DNA from: Gracilinema caldarium DSM 7334
Lineage (GTDB): Bacteria > Spirochaetota > Spirochaetia > Treponematales > Breznakiellaceae
Direction of reading: 5' to 3'
DNA: 64,000 bases
Assembly: GCF_000219725.1 (NCBI RefSeq)
Contig: NC_015732.1
Location: forward strand, 1,922,001 to 1,986,000
Of the stretch, positions 15,970 to 24,890 are shown piece after piece. The stretch's first letter is position 1; each line of letters opens with the position of its first letter. The notes beneath the pieces were generated by a model. It did no database searches and was not told the origin of the DNA. It saw only the letters and a list, made by a program, of their open reading frames with translations. A program made the translations under genes and the position numbers.

Positions 15970-16644
15970 ATGAAAGAATTTATATTACAAATTATTGCTA
16001 GTTTTGGTGGTGCAGCAGTAATAACTGGATTGGCTTTCTCATGGTTTGGTAAAAAAATTGTTGAACGACAAATAGAAAAAAGTGCAGAAAAGGCAAAATA
16101 TAAAATTGAAGCAGAATTTGATAGAATTTCTAAAATACAAAGTCATGAGTTTACAATTCTACCTGAAATTTGGATTAAGTTATTAAATGCGTTGGGCGGA
16201 TTAGGTTATATTACAAATCCAGTAAAAGAATTTCCTGATATTCAACGAATGAGTTTAGAAGAATTAAGCGCGAACCTAAAATTAAAAGATTGGCCTGAGC
16301 ATATTAAAAAAGAAATTATTGACTCATCGGATAAAAATAAGGCATATATTCTTTGGGCTATGAAAAAATCAATTTTCGATACAGAAACATTATGGAATGA
16401 ATTTCATAATTATTATTTAATTAACAAAATATTTCTTACAGAAGAAATGGATGTATGCTTAGATAAAATAGATAGTCTTGGGCTTGATTCATTAGCAACA
16501 ATCAAAGTTGCGGTAGGTGAAAATAGAACAGATTGGAAAATGTTAGAAGATGCAAGAAAAATAGTAAATGAGGATTTAGAAATAGAAAAAAAGAATTTAT
16601 CTAGGTTTATACAAAACAGATTGCATTTTCATCAAGTAAAATAA
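15970..16644 (+). CDS. Membrane-anchored protein of unknown function (cassette 9)
   Basis: 224 aa. One N-terminal helix (residues 5-25) is followed by a long charged helical stretch (KKIVERQIEKSAEKAKYKIEAEF) and an alpha-helical cytoplasmic region. It resembles many small anchored proteins in defence-rich islands but I recognise no named family. CGC-TTC-GCG hairpin plus GGAGG precede the ATG. Confidence 0.7.
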   Translation: MKEFILQIIASFGGAAVITGLAFSWFGKKIVERQIEKSAEKAKYKIEAEFDRISKIQSHEFTILPEIWIKLLNALGGLGYITNPVKEFPDIQRMSLEELSANLKLKDWPEHIKKEIIDSSDKNKAYILWAMKKSIFDTETLWNEFHNYYLINKIFLTEEMDVCLDKIDSLGLDSLATIKVAVGENRTDWKMLEDARKIVNEDLEIEKKNLSRFIQNRLHFHQVK

Positions 16645-16647
16645 GAC

Positions 16648-16765
16648 GTAGAACAACTGCTTCAACCTGATAATTCCTTTTGTCACACTTTTTGCAGTCG
16701 CTACGCTCGGCAAAAAGTGCGCCAATCCCTTCGGGCCGGAATTACAGGTTAAGCAAATGTTATGC
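16648..16765 (+). repeat. attC site 9
   Basis: 118-bp site, R'' GTAGAAC, L'' GCTTCAACCTG, L' CAGGTTAAGC, R' ATG^TTATGCA. Confidence 0.92.
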
Positions 16766-16777
16766 AGATTTAAGAAA

Positions 16778-16814
16778 GTAAAATATTTATATATCAGACA
16801 TATGAATATTTTAC
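16778..16814 (+). terminator. Cassette-leader hairpin of toxin-antitoxin family 2
   Basis: GTAAAATATT and AATATTTTAC form a perfect 10-bp inverted repeat 18 bases after the crossover, before the pair's promoter. The same segment heads the copies at 23.1, 31.1 and 46.4 kb. A transcription barrier is inferred; the stem is AT-only. Confidence 0.35.
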
Positions 16815-16863
16815 CTTAATTGTATAGCTTAAAAATTTTACAGGTCTTTTTATAGTCTTTATA

Positions 16864-16891
16864 TTGACCTATCTTTAAAATATTGTATAAT
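16864..16891 (+). promoter_or_regulatory. Promoter of toxin-antitoxin family 2 (copy 1)
   Basis: TTGACC, 16 bases, TATAAT, then GGAGGG and the ATG at 16918. The -10 region lies in an imperfect palindrome (GTATAATGA/ATTATAATAC) that could be the antitoxin operator. Confidence 0.65.
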
Positions 16892-16917
16892 GAATTATAA
16901 TACGGAGGGTTAATATA

Positions 16918-17199
16918 ATGATAAAGATAAATAATGATATACGTCCAATATCTTATATAAAATCTCATACAGCTGAAATGATAAGACAAATAGAAGAAAA
17001 GAAAAATCCAATAATAATCACACAAAATGGTGAGGCTAAAGCAGTTCTTCTTGATGTTGATACATTTCAAGGCTTAATCGATACAATAAATATTTTAAAA
17101 ATTATCTCTATTGGTGAAAATGATATTCATAAAAATAATGTTATAAAACATAATGATGTAAAAACAAAAATTGAGGAAATATTAACACAAAATGAATAG
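16918..17199 (+). CDS. Phd/YefM-like antitoxin, family 2 copy 1 (cassette 10)
   Basis: 93 aa. The N-terminus (IRPISYIKSHTAEMIRQIEE, NPIIITQNGEAKAVLLDVDTF) is a typical Phd/YefM domain that binds DNA and the toxin. Overlaps the toxin gene by 8 bases. The same protein occurs in cassettes 16, 23 and 37. Confidence 0.9.
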   Translation: MIKINNDIRPISYIKSHTAEMIRQIEEKKNPIIITQNGEAKAVLLDVDTFQGLIDTINILKIISIGENDIHKNNVIKHNDVKTKIEEILTQNE

Positions 17200-17527
17200 A
17201 GATATTGTATGGTCTCTCGATGCAAGCGATGAGTTTGTAGAAATAATTCTATATATTACAGAACACTCTGGAAATAATGTAGCACGTACGATTTATGAGA
17301 AAATTATAAAAAAAATAGAAAATCTTGTTGACTTCCCCGCAATTGGAAGGAAAGTTCCCGAATTAGAATCAGTTGGTAATACAGAATATTATGAAATAAT
17401 AGAAAGTCCGTGGAGAATCATTTATCGATATACAGAAAATGAAGTATATATTGTTTCAATAATTGATGGAAGAAGAAATATTGAAGAAATATTATATAAA
17501 AAAATTATAAAGGGTAAAATATGGTAA
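17192..17527 (+). CDS. RelE/ParE-family toxin, family 2 copy 1 (cassette 10)
   Basis: 111 aa. VWSLDASDEFVEIILYI, the FPAIGRKVPELE loop and the C-terminal PWRIIYRYTENEVYIVSIIDGRR are characteristic of the RelE/ParE fold. It is either a ribosome-dependent RNase (RelE) or a gyrase inhibitor (ParE); the sequence does not settle which, although the length and loop favour ParE-like. Confidence 0.88.
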   Translation: MNRDIVWSLDASDEFVEIILYITEHSGNNVARTIYEKIIKKIENLVDFPAIGRKVPELESVGNTEYYEIIESPWRIIYRYTENEVYIVSIIDGRRNIEEILYKKIIKGKIW

Positions 17528-17536
17528 TAAATACAT

Positions 17537-17654
17537 GCATAACAATTGCTTTAACCAGACATTTCCTTTGTCATGAAAATTGCTGTCGCTACGCTCGGCA
17601 ATTTTCACGCCAAGCCCTTCGGGCACGGAAATGCAGGTTAAGCAAATGTTAGGT
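17537..17654 (+). repeat. attC site 10
   Basis: 118-bp site, R'' GCATAAC, L'' GCTTTAACCAG with L' CAGGTTAAGC (imperfect arms), R' ATG^TTAGGTT. Shared by all family 2 cassettes. Confidence 0.93.
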
Positions 17655-17749
17655 TGACCCGCCTATCGGCGGGCGGAAGAGTTTCTTCTGTCATCAACCA
17701 GCATTCAAAATAGAACATACATTATATATGTATGTAATGGAGGAAGTTT

Positions 17750-18616
17750 ATGTGGAAAAAATTTCTAGGACTTAGTTTTTTGCTTGGTACGTTCTTTTTA
17801 GTTGGTTGTGTGTCATTTGAACCACCCAAAGTATCTCCGTTGGTCTATAAAGAAATATCTTTTTCTGAATTGGAACAATCAATCAAACAAGTAAATTCGC
17901 CTGGAAATGGATTTATTGTAGAAGGCTACGATTTCTATTGGGATGGTTCATTCCGCTTTTCTGGCAGTCCTGGTGGAACTCCTTCTCAATGGTTTGCGGT
18001 CCATGATGGAGATTATGACGATACCCATTACTATTCGTATTCTGTTCCCAATCAATTTGAAAATTACAGTTCAAAGACAATAAAACGCATTGAGAAGAAT
18101 AAGGCATATAGGGTTTATATTGGATTATATCAGCATTCATATTATAAAACATGGACTGCCTTTATAGATAAAATTGAAGGTCTCATGACTGAAGAAGAGG
18201 CAATAGCATATGAACAAAAGCAAAAAGCGGAAAAAGAAGCGTCAGATGCTAAGGCTAAAGCTGAACGTGATGCGGCAAAAGATGCTATCGCAAGTTCTAT
18301 CGCTAAAGGTTATATTTACCATGGAGTTGCGGAAGACACTCAAAGCGGAAAGCTTTTTAATAGTGGTGCATTAGAGCCAGGCCATGCGTATTATATCTCT
18401 GGTTTCATGGTTGGAGGTGGGGGCCTCACCGGTGGAGTGATTACTTCACTTTTTGTCGATCCCACATATCATGTAATAGAATATGCTAGTCAAGCTGTAA
18501 AAGGAGAAGTAGTAGGAGCATCTCAAACAGCTTTTGGAACATTACCTGTCGCCATAGTTGTTGTAGGTGGGAAAGCTCCCTTGCATATACCACTTGTAAT
18601 TGGTTTGGTTAAATAG
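17750..18616 (+). CDS. Lipoprotein with coiled-coil segment (cassette 11, gene 1)
   Basis: 288 aa. Signal peptide with lipobox LVGC (Cys20) predicts a lipid-anchored envelope protein. Residues 25-140 are polar with many Tyr/Ser. Residues 145-182 (EEEAIAYEQKQKAEKEASDAKAKAERD) are a coiled coil. The C-terminal 100 residues are Gly/hydrophobic. No known family. Confidence 0.75.
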   Translation: MWKKFLGLSFLLGTFFLVGCVSFEPPKVSPLVYKEISFSELEQSIKQVNSPGNGFIVEGYDFYWDGSFRFSGSPGGTPSQWFAVHDGDYDDTHYYSYSVPNQFENYSSKTIKRIEKNKAYRVYIGLYQHSYYKTWTAFIDKIEGLMTEEEAIAYEQKQKAEKEASDAKAKAERDAAKDAIASSIAKGYIYHGVAEDTQSGKLFNSGALEPGHAYYISGFMVGGGGLTGGVITSLFVDPTYHVIEYASQAVKGEVVGASQTAFGTLPVAIVVVGGKAPLHIPLVIGLVK

Positions 18617-18640
18617 ATATTCAGTTGTTTGGAGGTTCTT

Positions 18641-18913
18641 ATGGATTTGGAGCAGTGCATTTTAGAAATTGTGAATAGTTTCACAAAAGGAGATTATTTT
18701 GATTCGCATACAGTGATAAACACTCTTATTGCGAAACCAGAATACCATCTTGCATATTTGCGCGGATATACACAAAACAGTTCAGTTGCTCAATATCATG
18801 GGAATATTGCAAAAATGATTGGAGCAACAAACCTTGTTGATCAGTTAGGAACTGCAAAGTCTCATACAATTTATGGAGATTTATCCGCAAATATGCTTTG
18901 GCAAAAAAAATAA
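18641..18913 (+). CDS. Small hypothetical protein (cassette 11, gene 2)
   Basis: 90 aa, soluble, no recognised domain. GGAGG five bases upstream fixes the ATG at 18641. It starts 25 bases after the lipoprotein gene. Confidence 0.65.
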   Translation: MDLEQCILEIVNSFTKGDYFDSHTVINTLIAKPEYHLAYLRGYTQNSSVAQYHGNIAKMIGATNLVDQLGTAKSHTIYGDLSANMLWQKK

Positions 18914-18922
18914 AAATGAGTA

Positions 18923-19040
18923 ACCTAACAACTGCTTCAACCGGATAATTCCTGTTGTCATGGTTTGTGCTGTCGCTTCGCTCGGCACAAACCACGCCAA
19001 GCCCTTCGGGCAGGAATTACCGGTTAAGCAAATGTTCTAC
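18923..19040 (+). repeat. attC site 11
   Basis: 118-bp site, R'' ACCTAAC, L'' GCTTCAACCGG, L' CCGGTTAAGC (compensated arms), R' ATG^TTCTACG. Confidence 0.92.
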
Positions 19041-19089
19041 GGACGCTTCGCGCAGAGGATAATATATAGAATACTTCAGGAGGTTTGTT

Positions 19090-19410
19090 ATGAGTAAATT
19101 GTTTAAGTACATAATAATTGGAGTTTCTCTAGGATTAATTGATGTTATACCAATGTTTATTATGAAACTAACATGGGATGCGAATATTTCTGCATTTTCA
19201 ATGTGGGTAATAATTAGTTTTATTCTATATTACAATAATTTAAAATTAAACCAAATAGTTAAAAGTATTATAGTATCTTTTTTAGTATTGCTCCCTAACG
19301 CTATTCTTATTGGATGGAATAATCCCATCAATCTTTTCCCAGTAATTATCATGACTCTTCTTTTAAGCACAATAATGGGATTCTTTACAGGAAGAATAAA
19401 TGGGAAATAA
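19090..19410 (+). CDS. Small membrane protein (cassette 12, gene 1)
   Basis: 106 aa with three or four hydrophobic helices and a short polar end. AGGAGG precedes the ATG. Overlaps the DUF3795 gene by 11 bases. Repeated identically in cassette 26. Confidence 0.72.
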   Translation: MSKLFKYIIIGVSLGLIDVIPMFIMKLTWDANISAFSMWVIISFILYYNNLKLNQIVKSIIVSFLVLLPNAILIGWNNPINLFPVIIMTLLLSTIMGFFTGRINGK

Positions 19411-19762
19411 CACCATAGAAGATATTGGTTGTTGTGGTGCATTTTGTGGAACTTGCAAAGTTAAAAAAGAAAAAGCATGTATCGGATGTAAATTGGGATA
19501 TAACAATGGAGAAAGAGATTTAGCTAAAGCAAAATGTAAAATGAAAATATGTTGCATAACAAAGAATATTGATACATGCGCTGATTGCAAAGAATTGAAT
19601 TCATGCCCAATTATTCAAGATTTTTTCAATAAAAATGGTTATAAATATCATAAATATAAAGAAGCAATTTATTATATAGTAGAGTACGGATATAAAGATT
19701 TTCTTGATCAAACTATAAAATGGACAATGCAATATGGAAAATATGAAAAAGAAAAGACGTAG
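19400..19762 (+). CDS. DUF3795 cysteine-rich protein (cassette 12, gene 2)
   Basis: 120 aa. The arrangement CCGAFCGTC ... CIGCK ... CKMKICC ... CADC ... CP is the DUF3795 pattern, probably binding zinc or a cluster; function unknown. The TAG stop is within attC R''. The same pair recurs in cassette 26. Confidence 0.8.
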   Translation: MGNNTIEDIGCCGAFCGTCKVKKEKACIGCKLGYNNGERDLAKAKCKMKICCITKNIDTCADCKELNSCPIIQDFFNKNGYKYHKYKEAIYYIVEYGYKDFLDQTIKWTMQYGKYEKEKT

Positions 19763-19874
19763 AACAACTGCTTCAACCTGACATTGCTATTGTCACACTT
19801 TTTGCTAGTCGTCGCTATGCTCCTCGGCAAAAAGTGCGCCAATGTACGCAATGCAGGTTAAGCAAATGTTCTGC
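19759..19874 (+). repeat. attC site 12
   Basis: 116-bp site, R'' GTAGAAC containing the stop codon of the preceding gene, L'' GCTTCAACCTG, R' ATG^TTCTGCG. Confidence 0.92.
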
Positions 19875-20039
19875 GGACCTTGCAGGCGCTGAGAGAATTG
19901 ATAAAACTACAGTAAAAGTGTAGTTTTTAATATACATTCATCAATATATAGCTCAAAAATATAAAGAACTGCTTGTATTTCAATTTATATTGACAAAATA
20001 ATATTATTGTATTACTATAAGTATTACAGGAAGCGATAT

Positions 20040-20290
20040 ATGACTACAGTTCGGTTACCTACTGAAATTGAACAAAATTAGAGGCTATTTCTCAAGAAAA
20101 ACATAAATCTAAATCAGAAATAATTAAAGAAGCGCTTGAGAAACTATTTTATTCTGAAGAATCACAAAAGAATTCATATGAACTTGGAATTGAGTTTTTT
20201 GGTAAATTTGGAAGTGGCGAAGGAAATCTTTCAGTTACTTACAAAGAAAAAATAAAGGACAAGATACATGCTAAACGACGTACTCATTGA
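20040..20290 (+). pseudogene. Frameshifted RHH antitoxin, family 1 copy C (cassette 13)
   Basis: One A is missing from the AAAAA run after GAACAA, so the frame ends at TAG 20079-20081 after 13 residues, inside the first helix of the DNA-binding domain. Otherwise the DNA matches copy D. The leader hairpin and a TTGACA-17-TACTAT promoter are intact. Confidence 0.88.
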
Positions 20291-20687
20291 TGCTGGTCCT
20301 TTAATTGCTTTATTTGATAAAGACGATCATTATCATGAAAAAGTAAAGGAATTCATAAAAAATAAAGATTATAAATTTCACACTACGACAGCTGTAATAA
20401 CTGAAGTCTTACATATGCTTGATTTTAGTGTAAAGGTTCAAATTAATTTTCTTGAATGGATAATGCTTGGTGGTATATTGCTATATGAAATAAAACAAAC
20501 TGATTTAGGGAAGATAATTGAATTAACAAAAAAATATAGTGACCGTCCCATGGATTTTGCAGACGCAACACTCGTTCTAGCTGCAGAACAATCAGGAATA
20601 AGAAAAATAATTAGCATAGATTCAGATTTTGATATTTACCGATTACCTGGAAAAGTTAGAATAGAAAATATATTTCGAGATATATAA
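20268..20687 (+). CDS. vapC: PIN-domain toxin, family 1 copy C, without functional partner antitoxin
   Basis: Full-length 139-aa toxin with the canonical DAGPLIALFD motif and D8, E46, D96/D99 and D118/D120. Its own antitoxin is truncated by a frameshift, so cell survival would require protection in trans by the identical or near-identical antitoxins of the other copies, or low translation without coupling. Confidence 0.88.
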   Translation: MLNDVLIDAGPLIALFDKDDHYHEKVKEFIKNKDYKFHTTTAVITEVLHMLDFSVKVQINFLEWIMLGGILLYEIKQTDLGKIIELTKKYSDRPMDFADATLVLAAEQSGIRKIISIDSDFDIYRLPGKVRIENIFRDI

Positions 20688-20690
20688 GAC

Positions 20691-20789
20691 GCAGAACAAT
20701 TGCTTTAAGCAGATTCGCCTATTGTCACGGTTCTTGCTTACGCAAGAACGCGAGCCAATGACGGCTCACTGCTTAAGCAAATGTTAGGT
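20691..20789 (+). repeat. attC site 13
   Basis: 99-bp TTTAAGCAG-type site, R'' GCAGAAC, R' ATG^TTAGGTG. Confidence 0.93.
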
Positions 20790-20812
20790 GCACGCCTTCG
20801 GCGGGCGAGGAG

Positions 20813-21961
20813 ATGAAAATGTTTGCATATATTGATGAAGCTGGTAACACCGGAAAAAACAATGCTGATAAAATTCAACCAGTATTTTCATATATGACAC
20901 TCGCATCAAAAATTAACCTTGATTTAGATTTGGACAATACAATTCGGAATATATTCAGTAAATACAACATTTCTGAATTACATGGTGCAGAACAAAATGA
21001 AATAATTGAGCTTTATGCTAGTGATGTATTGAAACTTCTCAGAAAAAATTCAGTGAGTTTTTGTACTTCAATTGTTGAAAAAGACTTTTTATCATACGCA
21101 AAGCTTTATGATACAATTTTTGATAATGTGGAGAATAAAGGAGCAAGATTTCAGACTTATCAAATAAGACCATTGCGTTTATTTATGTTAAGTAATTTGT
21201 GTGGGATCACACCTATTGAAATCGCACATGACTTTTATGAAAACTGTTTGTTTGCAAATACTGAAGATCAAGCTATTCAAGTATTAATTAGTAATTGTAA
21301 TTCAATATTAGGAAATATTCATCAATTACAAGATGATAGATCAAAAGAAATTATTAGTGATGCTCTTACATGGGCTATAGACAATCCAAGAGCTATAACA
21401 ACTTTTAATACCAGAAAAATAGATAGGTGGAGACATTTACCGCATATTGTTGGTTTTTTACCAATGATGAGTATGCTGTCTATTTACTCAAGAAAGCATA
21501 AATCGAAAATTATTAAAATTGTCCATGATGAACAGCAGCAAGTTAATAAGGTAATTTCAGAAATTCATAAAATTGCTTCCGACCCTAATACTGCTAATAA
21601 GTGGGATCTTCGGGAAAATGGTTCCTATGAACTATCTGAGATAAAAAATACCGAATTTGTTATTAAGGACTCCAAAGATAGTTATGGGTTACAAATTGTA
21701 GATATATGCTTATATGTCATAACGCATCAAGACCATATTTTGACCTATGAATATGATCTTCCAAATACAAAAAAATTGCTAGATTATATTAAAGAGCACA
21801 ATGATCCTTTCTTAATGACTATGTCTTTTTTTCAATTAGAAACAAAATTACTTTATCAGAAAATTATGAATAAACAATTATCTAAAGATGATATGGATAG
21901 AGGCATTAAGATAGTTGCAGAAATGGAAAAAAAGCATAAAGAACAAGGAAAAATCACCTAA
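20813..21961 (+). CDS. DUF3800-family protein (cassette 14)
   Basis: 382 aa. YIDEAGNTG at the N-terminus and GLQIVDICLYVI near residue 300 are the two hallmark segments of DUF3800, an RNase H-like fold often near phage-defence genes. D8 and E9 of the first and D of the second are likely metal ligands. Nuclease activity is inferred. The TAA stop is in attC R''. Confidence 0.78.
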   Translation: MKMFAYIDEAGNTGKNNADKIQPVFSYMTLASKINLDLDLDNTIRNIFSKYNISELHGAEQNEIIELYASDVLKLLRKNSVSFCTSIVEKDFLSYAKLYDTIFDNVENKGARFQTYQIRPLRLFMLSNLCGITPIEIAHDFYENCLFANTEDQAIQVLISNCNSILGNIHQLQDDRSKEIISDALTWAIDNPRAITTFNTRKIDRWRHLPHIVGFLPMMSMLSIYSRKHKSKIIKIVHDEQQQVNKVISEIHKIASDPNTANKWDLRENGSYELSEIKNTEFVIKDSKDSYGLQIVDICLYVITHQDHILTYEYDLPNTKKLLDYIKEHNDPFLMTMSFFQLETKLLYQKIMNKQLSKDDMDRGIKIVAEMEKKHKEQGKIT

Positions 21962-22077
21962 CAACTGCTTCAACCTGATATTTTCTTTGTCACATTTTGT
22001 GCTGTCGCTTCGCTCCTGTCGCACAAAATGCGCCAAGCCCTGCGGGCACGAAAATACAGGTTAAGCAAATGTTAGAA
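21956..22077 (+). repeat. attC site 14
   Basis: 122-bp site, R'' ACCTAAC, L'' GCTTCAACCTG, L' CAGGTTAAGC, R' ATG^TTAGAAG. Confidence 0.92.
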
Positions 22078-22108
22078 GGACCCTCTGGGCGATAAAAAAG
22101 GAAAACCA

Positions 22109-23026
22109 ATGATACCTGATTATCAATCTTGTATGTTACCATTATTAAAATTTGCTTCTGATGAAAAAGTACATACTCTTCCAGAAGCAGTAGTATATAT
22201 TGCTTCGTTATTCAATTTGACGGAAGAAGAAAAGAAACAAATGTTACCGAGTGGAACGCAAACTATAATTTTTAATAGAGTTGGTTGGGCTAAGACTTAC
22301 TTAAAAAAGGCTGGATTACTTGAAGATCCAAAACGAGCTACATTTAGAATAACAAAAAGAGGAATAGACCTTTTAAAAGAAAATCCACCCGAAATAAATA
22401 CCAAATACTTAGCTCGGTATGAAGAATTTGTTGCATTTCAAAACAAGAAGTCTGAAAAAAATAAAAATAAAAATGTTATTTCTGAAGAAACAGAAAGTAA
22501 TATTACCCCAGAGGAATCCATTGAATTTGGTTTCCAAAAATTAAAAGATTCTGTTTCTGAAGATATAATAAATAAAATCAAAGAATGCTCTTCTAATTTT
22601 TTTGAGAAACTTGTAGTTGAGTTATTGGTCAAAATGGGTTACGGAGGTACATTAAAAGAAGCTGGTCAAGTTCTAGGAAAATCAGGAGATGGTGGAATAG
22701 ATGGAATCATAAAAGAAGACAAGCTTGGATTAGATGTAATATATATACAAGCAAAAAGATGGGAAAATGTAGTTGGAAGACCAGAAATACAAAAATTCGC
22801 TGGAGCCCTATTAGGTCAAAAGGCTAAAAAAGGTATTTTTATAACAACTTCATGGTTTACAAATGACGCTTTAGATTTTGTTAAAAACCTAGATAGTAAA
22901 ATAGTATTAATTGACGGGGAAATGCTTACAGATTTAATGATTGAATATAATCTAGGTGTTTCAACATATAAAATATATGAGTTAAAAAGAATTGATAATG
23001 ATTATTTTGTAGAAGACGACTTCTAA
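22109..23026 (+). CDS. Mrr-type restriction endonuclease (cassette 15, second copy)
   Basis: Protein identical to cassette 1 (305 aa, D198/Q214/K216). The DNA differs only at a few silent positions, for example TTAAAA for TTAAAG and GGAGGT for GGCGGT. Far from Pc and with no clear own promoter. Confidence 0.9.
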   Translation: MIPDYQSCMLPLLKFASDEKVHTLPEAVVYIASLFNLTEEEKKQMLPSGTQTIIFNRVGWAKTYLKKAGLLEDPKRATFRITKRGIDLLKENPPEINTKYLARYEEFVAFQNKKSEKNKNKNVISEETESNITPEESIEFGFQKLKDSVSEDIINKIKECSSNFFEKLVVELLVKMGYGGTLKEAGQVLGKSGDGGIDGIIKEDKLGLDVIYIQAKRWENVVGRPEIQKFAGALLGQKAKKGIFITTSWFTNDALDFVKNLDSKIVLIDGEMLTDLMIEYNLGVSTYKIYELKRIDNDYFVEDDF

Positions 23027-23119
23027 CAATTGCTTTAAGCAGATTCGCCTATTGTCACGGTTCTTGCTTACGCAAGAACGCGCGCCAATGACGGCTCACT
23101 GCTTAAGCAAATGTTATGC
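23021..23119 (+). repeat. attC site 15
   Basis: 99-bp site, R'' TTCTAAC with the mrr stop, R' ATG^TTATGCA. Confidence 0.93.
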
Positions 23120-23271
23120 AGATTTAAGAAAGTAAAATATTTATATATCAGACATATGAATATTTTACCTTAATTGTATAGCTTAAAAATTTTACAGGTC
23201 TTTTTATAGTCTTTATATTGACCTATCTTTAAAATATTGTATAATGAATTATAATACGGAGGGTTAATATA

Positions 23272-23553
23272 ATGATAAAGATAAATAATGATATACGTCC
23301 AATATCTTATATAAAATCTCATACAGCTGAAATGATAAGACAAATAGAAGAAAAGAAAAATCCAATAATAATCACACAAAATGGTGAGGCTAAAGCAGTT
23401 CTTCTTGATGTTGATACATTTCAAGGCTTAATCGATACAATAAATATTTTAAAAATTATCTCTATTGGTGAAAATGATATTCATAAAAATAATGTTATAA
23501 AACATAATGATGTAAAAACAAAAATTGAGGAAATATTAACACAAAATGAATAG
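23272..23553 (+). CDS. Phd/YefM-like antitoxin, family 2 copy 2 (cassette 16)
   Basis: Identical protein, leader hairpin and TTGACC-16-TATAAT promoter to copy 1. Confidence 0.9.
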   Translation: MIKINNDIRPISYIKSHTAEMIRQIEEKKNPIIITQNGEAKAVLLDVDTFQGLIDTINILKIISIGENDIHKNNVIKHNDVKTKIEEILTQNE

Positions 23554-23881
23554 AGATATTGTATGGTCTCTCGATGCAAGCGATGAGTTTGTAGAAATAA
23601 TTCTATATATTACAGAACACTCTGGAAATAATGTAGCACGTACGATTTATGAGAAAATTATAAAAAAAATAGAAAATCTTGTTGACTTCCCCGCAATTGG
23701 AAGGAAAGTTCCCGAATTAGAATCAGTTGGTAATACAGAATATTATGAAATAATAGAAAGTCCGTGGAGAATCATTTATCGATATACAGAAAATGAAGTA
23801 TATATTGTTTCAATAATTGATGGAAGAAGAAATATTGAAGAAATATTATATAAAAAAATTATAAAGGGTAAAATATGGTAA
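23546..23881 (+). CDS. RelE/ParE-family toxin, family 2 copy 2 (cassette 16)
   Basis: Identical 111-aa toxin; 8-base overlap with the antitoxin gene. Confidence 0.88.
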   Translation: MNRDIVWSLDASDEFVEIILYITEHSGNNVARTIYEKIIKKIENLVDFPAIGRKVPELESVGNTEYYEIIESPWRIIYRYTENEVYIVSIIDGRRNIEEILYKKIIKGKIW

Positions 23882-23890
23882 TAAATACAT

Positions 23891-24008
23891 GCATAACAAT
23901 TGCTTTAACCAGACATTTCCTTTGTCATGAAAATTGCTGTCGCTACGCTCGGCAATTTTCACGCCAAGCCCTTCGGGCACGGAAATGCAGGTTAAGCAAA
24001 TGTTAGCC
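23891..24008 (+). repeat. attC site 16
   Basis: 118-bp site identical to attC 10 up to the crossover; R' ATG^TTAGCCA. Confidence 0.93.
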
Positions 24009-24031
24009 AGACCCTTCGGGCGGAGGATAAA

Positions 24032-24424
24032 ATGAAACTTGACGGATTTTGTATTTTTGTTAAAGACATGCCTTTAATGATTCGTTTTTACCGAGATGTT
24101 TTAGGTTTTGAAATTAAAGAAAATGAAGATACAACAAATGTATATTTAGTAAAAGATGGAACATTATTTTTGCTTTACAGAAGAACTGATTTTGAAAAGA
24201 TGGTTGATAAAACATTTGAATATAGTCAATCATTTAATGGTCATAGTGAAATAGCATTAAGTGTAGAAAATTATTCTGAGGTAGACAAGGTATATCAGGA
24301 GATATTAAAAAGAGGTGCGACTTCAATTCTAAAACCAACGACCGAACCATGGGGACAAAGAACCTGTTATATAGCTGATCCAGAAGGGAATTTAATTGAG
24401 ATAGGTTCATTTAACGAACATTAA
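24032..24424 (+). CDS. VOC-superfamily (glyoxalase/bleomycin-resistance) protein (cassette 17, gene 1)
   Basis: 130 aa with two beta-alpha-beta-beta-beta modules: FVKDMPLMIRFYRDVLGFEI and the C-terminal TCYIADPEGNLIEIGSF. Candidate metal ligands are H in NGHSEIALSV and E in LIEIGS. Likely a small-molecule lyase, dioxygenase or drug-binding protein; substrate unknown. Repeated in cassette 32. Confidence 0.85.
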   Translation: MKLDGFCIFVKDMPLMIRFYRDVLGFEIKENEDTTNVYLVKDGTLFLLYRRTDFEKMVDKTFEYSQSFNGHSEIALSVENYSEVDKVYQEILKRGATSILKPTTEPWGQRTCYIADPEGNLIEIGSFNEH

Positions 24425-24434
24425 GAAGGATCAT

Positions 24435-24758
24435 ATGTCAACTACTCAAGATTTTATAGAATTTCTTTTAGACCAAATTGATAATAATTGGAATATACGA
24501 TATAGAAAAATGTTTGGTGAATATATGGTTTATATAAATGATAAACCAATATTACTAGTATGTGATAATACAGTATTTGTTAAAGAATTAGATTGTATAA
24601 GAAATTATTTCTCAGAAGATAGCAAAGGATTTCCCTACAAAGGTTCAAAAGAACATTTTATTCTTGACATAGAAAATAAATCTCTTTTGAATGAAATAAT
24701 TAGTATATTAGAAAAGGTTATTCCAATACCAATAAAAAAAGCAAAAAAAAATGGCTAA
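24435..24758 (+). CDS. TfoX N-terminal-domain protein (cassette 17, gene 2)
   Basis: 107 aa. RYRKMFGEYMVYINDKPILLV and FPYKGSKEHFILD match the TfoX/Sxy N-terminal domain. It lacks the C-terminal half of the Gammaproteobacterial competence regulator, so a competence role should not be assumed. Starts 10 bases after the VOC gene. The TAA stop is in attC R''. Confidence 0.82.
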   Translation: MSTTQDFIEFLLDQIDNNWNIRYRKMFGEYMVYINDKPILLVCDNTVFVKELDCIRNYFSEDSKGFPYKGSKEHFILDIENKSLLNEIISILEKVIPIPIKKAKKNG

Positions 24759-24859
24759 CAACTGCTTCAACTTGACAACGCTATGTCACGATTTTTGCTG
24801 TCGCTACGCTTGGCAAAAATCGCGCCATGTACGCGTTGCAAGTTAAGCAAATGTTAGAA
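24753..24859 (+). repeat. attC site 17
   Basis: 107-bp site, R'' GGCTAAC, L'' GCTTCAACTTG, L' CAAGTTAAGC (compensated), R' ATG^TTAGAAG. Confidence 0.92.
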
Positions 24860-24890
24860 GGACCCTCTGGGCGATAAAAAAGGAAAACCA

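Noticed and set aside
16816-17070. Minus-strand open frame opposite the Phd-like antitoxin, repeated with every copy
   Set aside because: It only mirrors the antitoxin coding strand, has no ribosome site and recurs because the cassette recurs.
24435-24758. Competence regulator TfoX
   Set aside because: Only the N-terminal domain is present and the protein is half the regulator's length, so a competence role is not supported.
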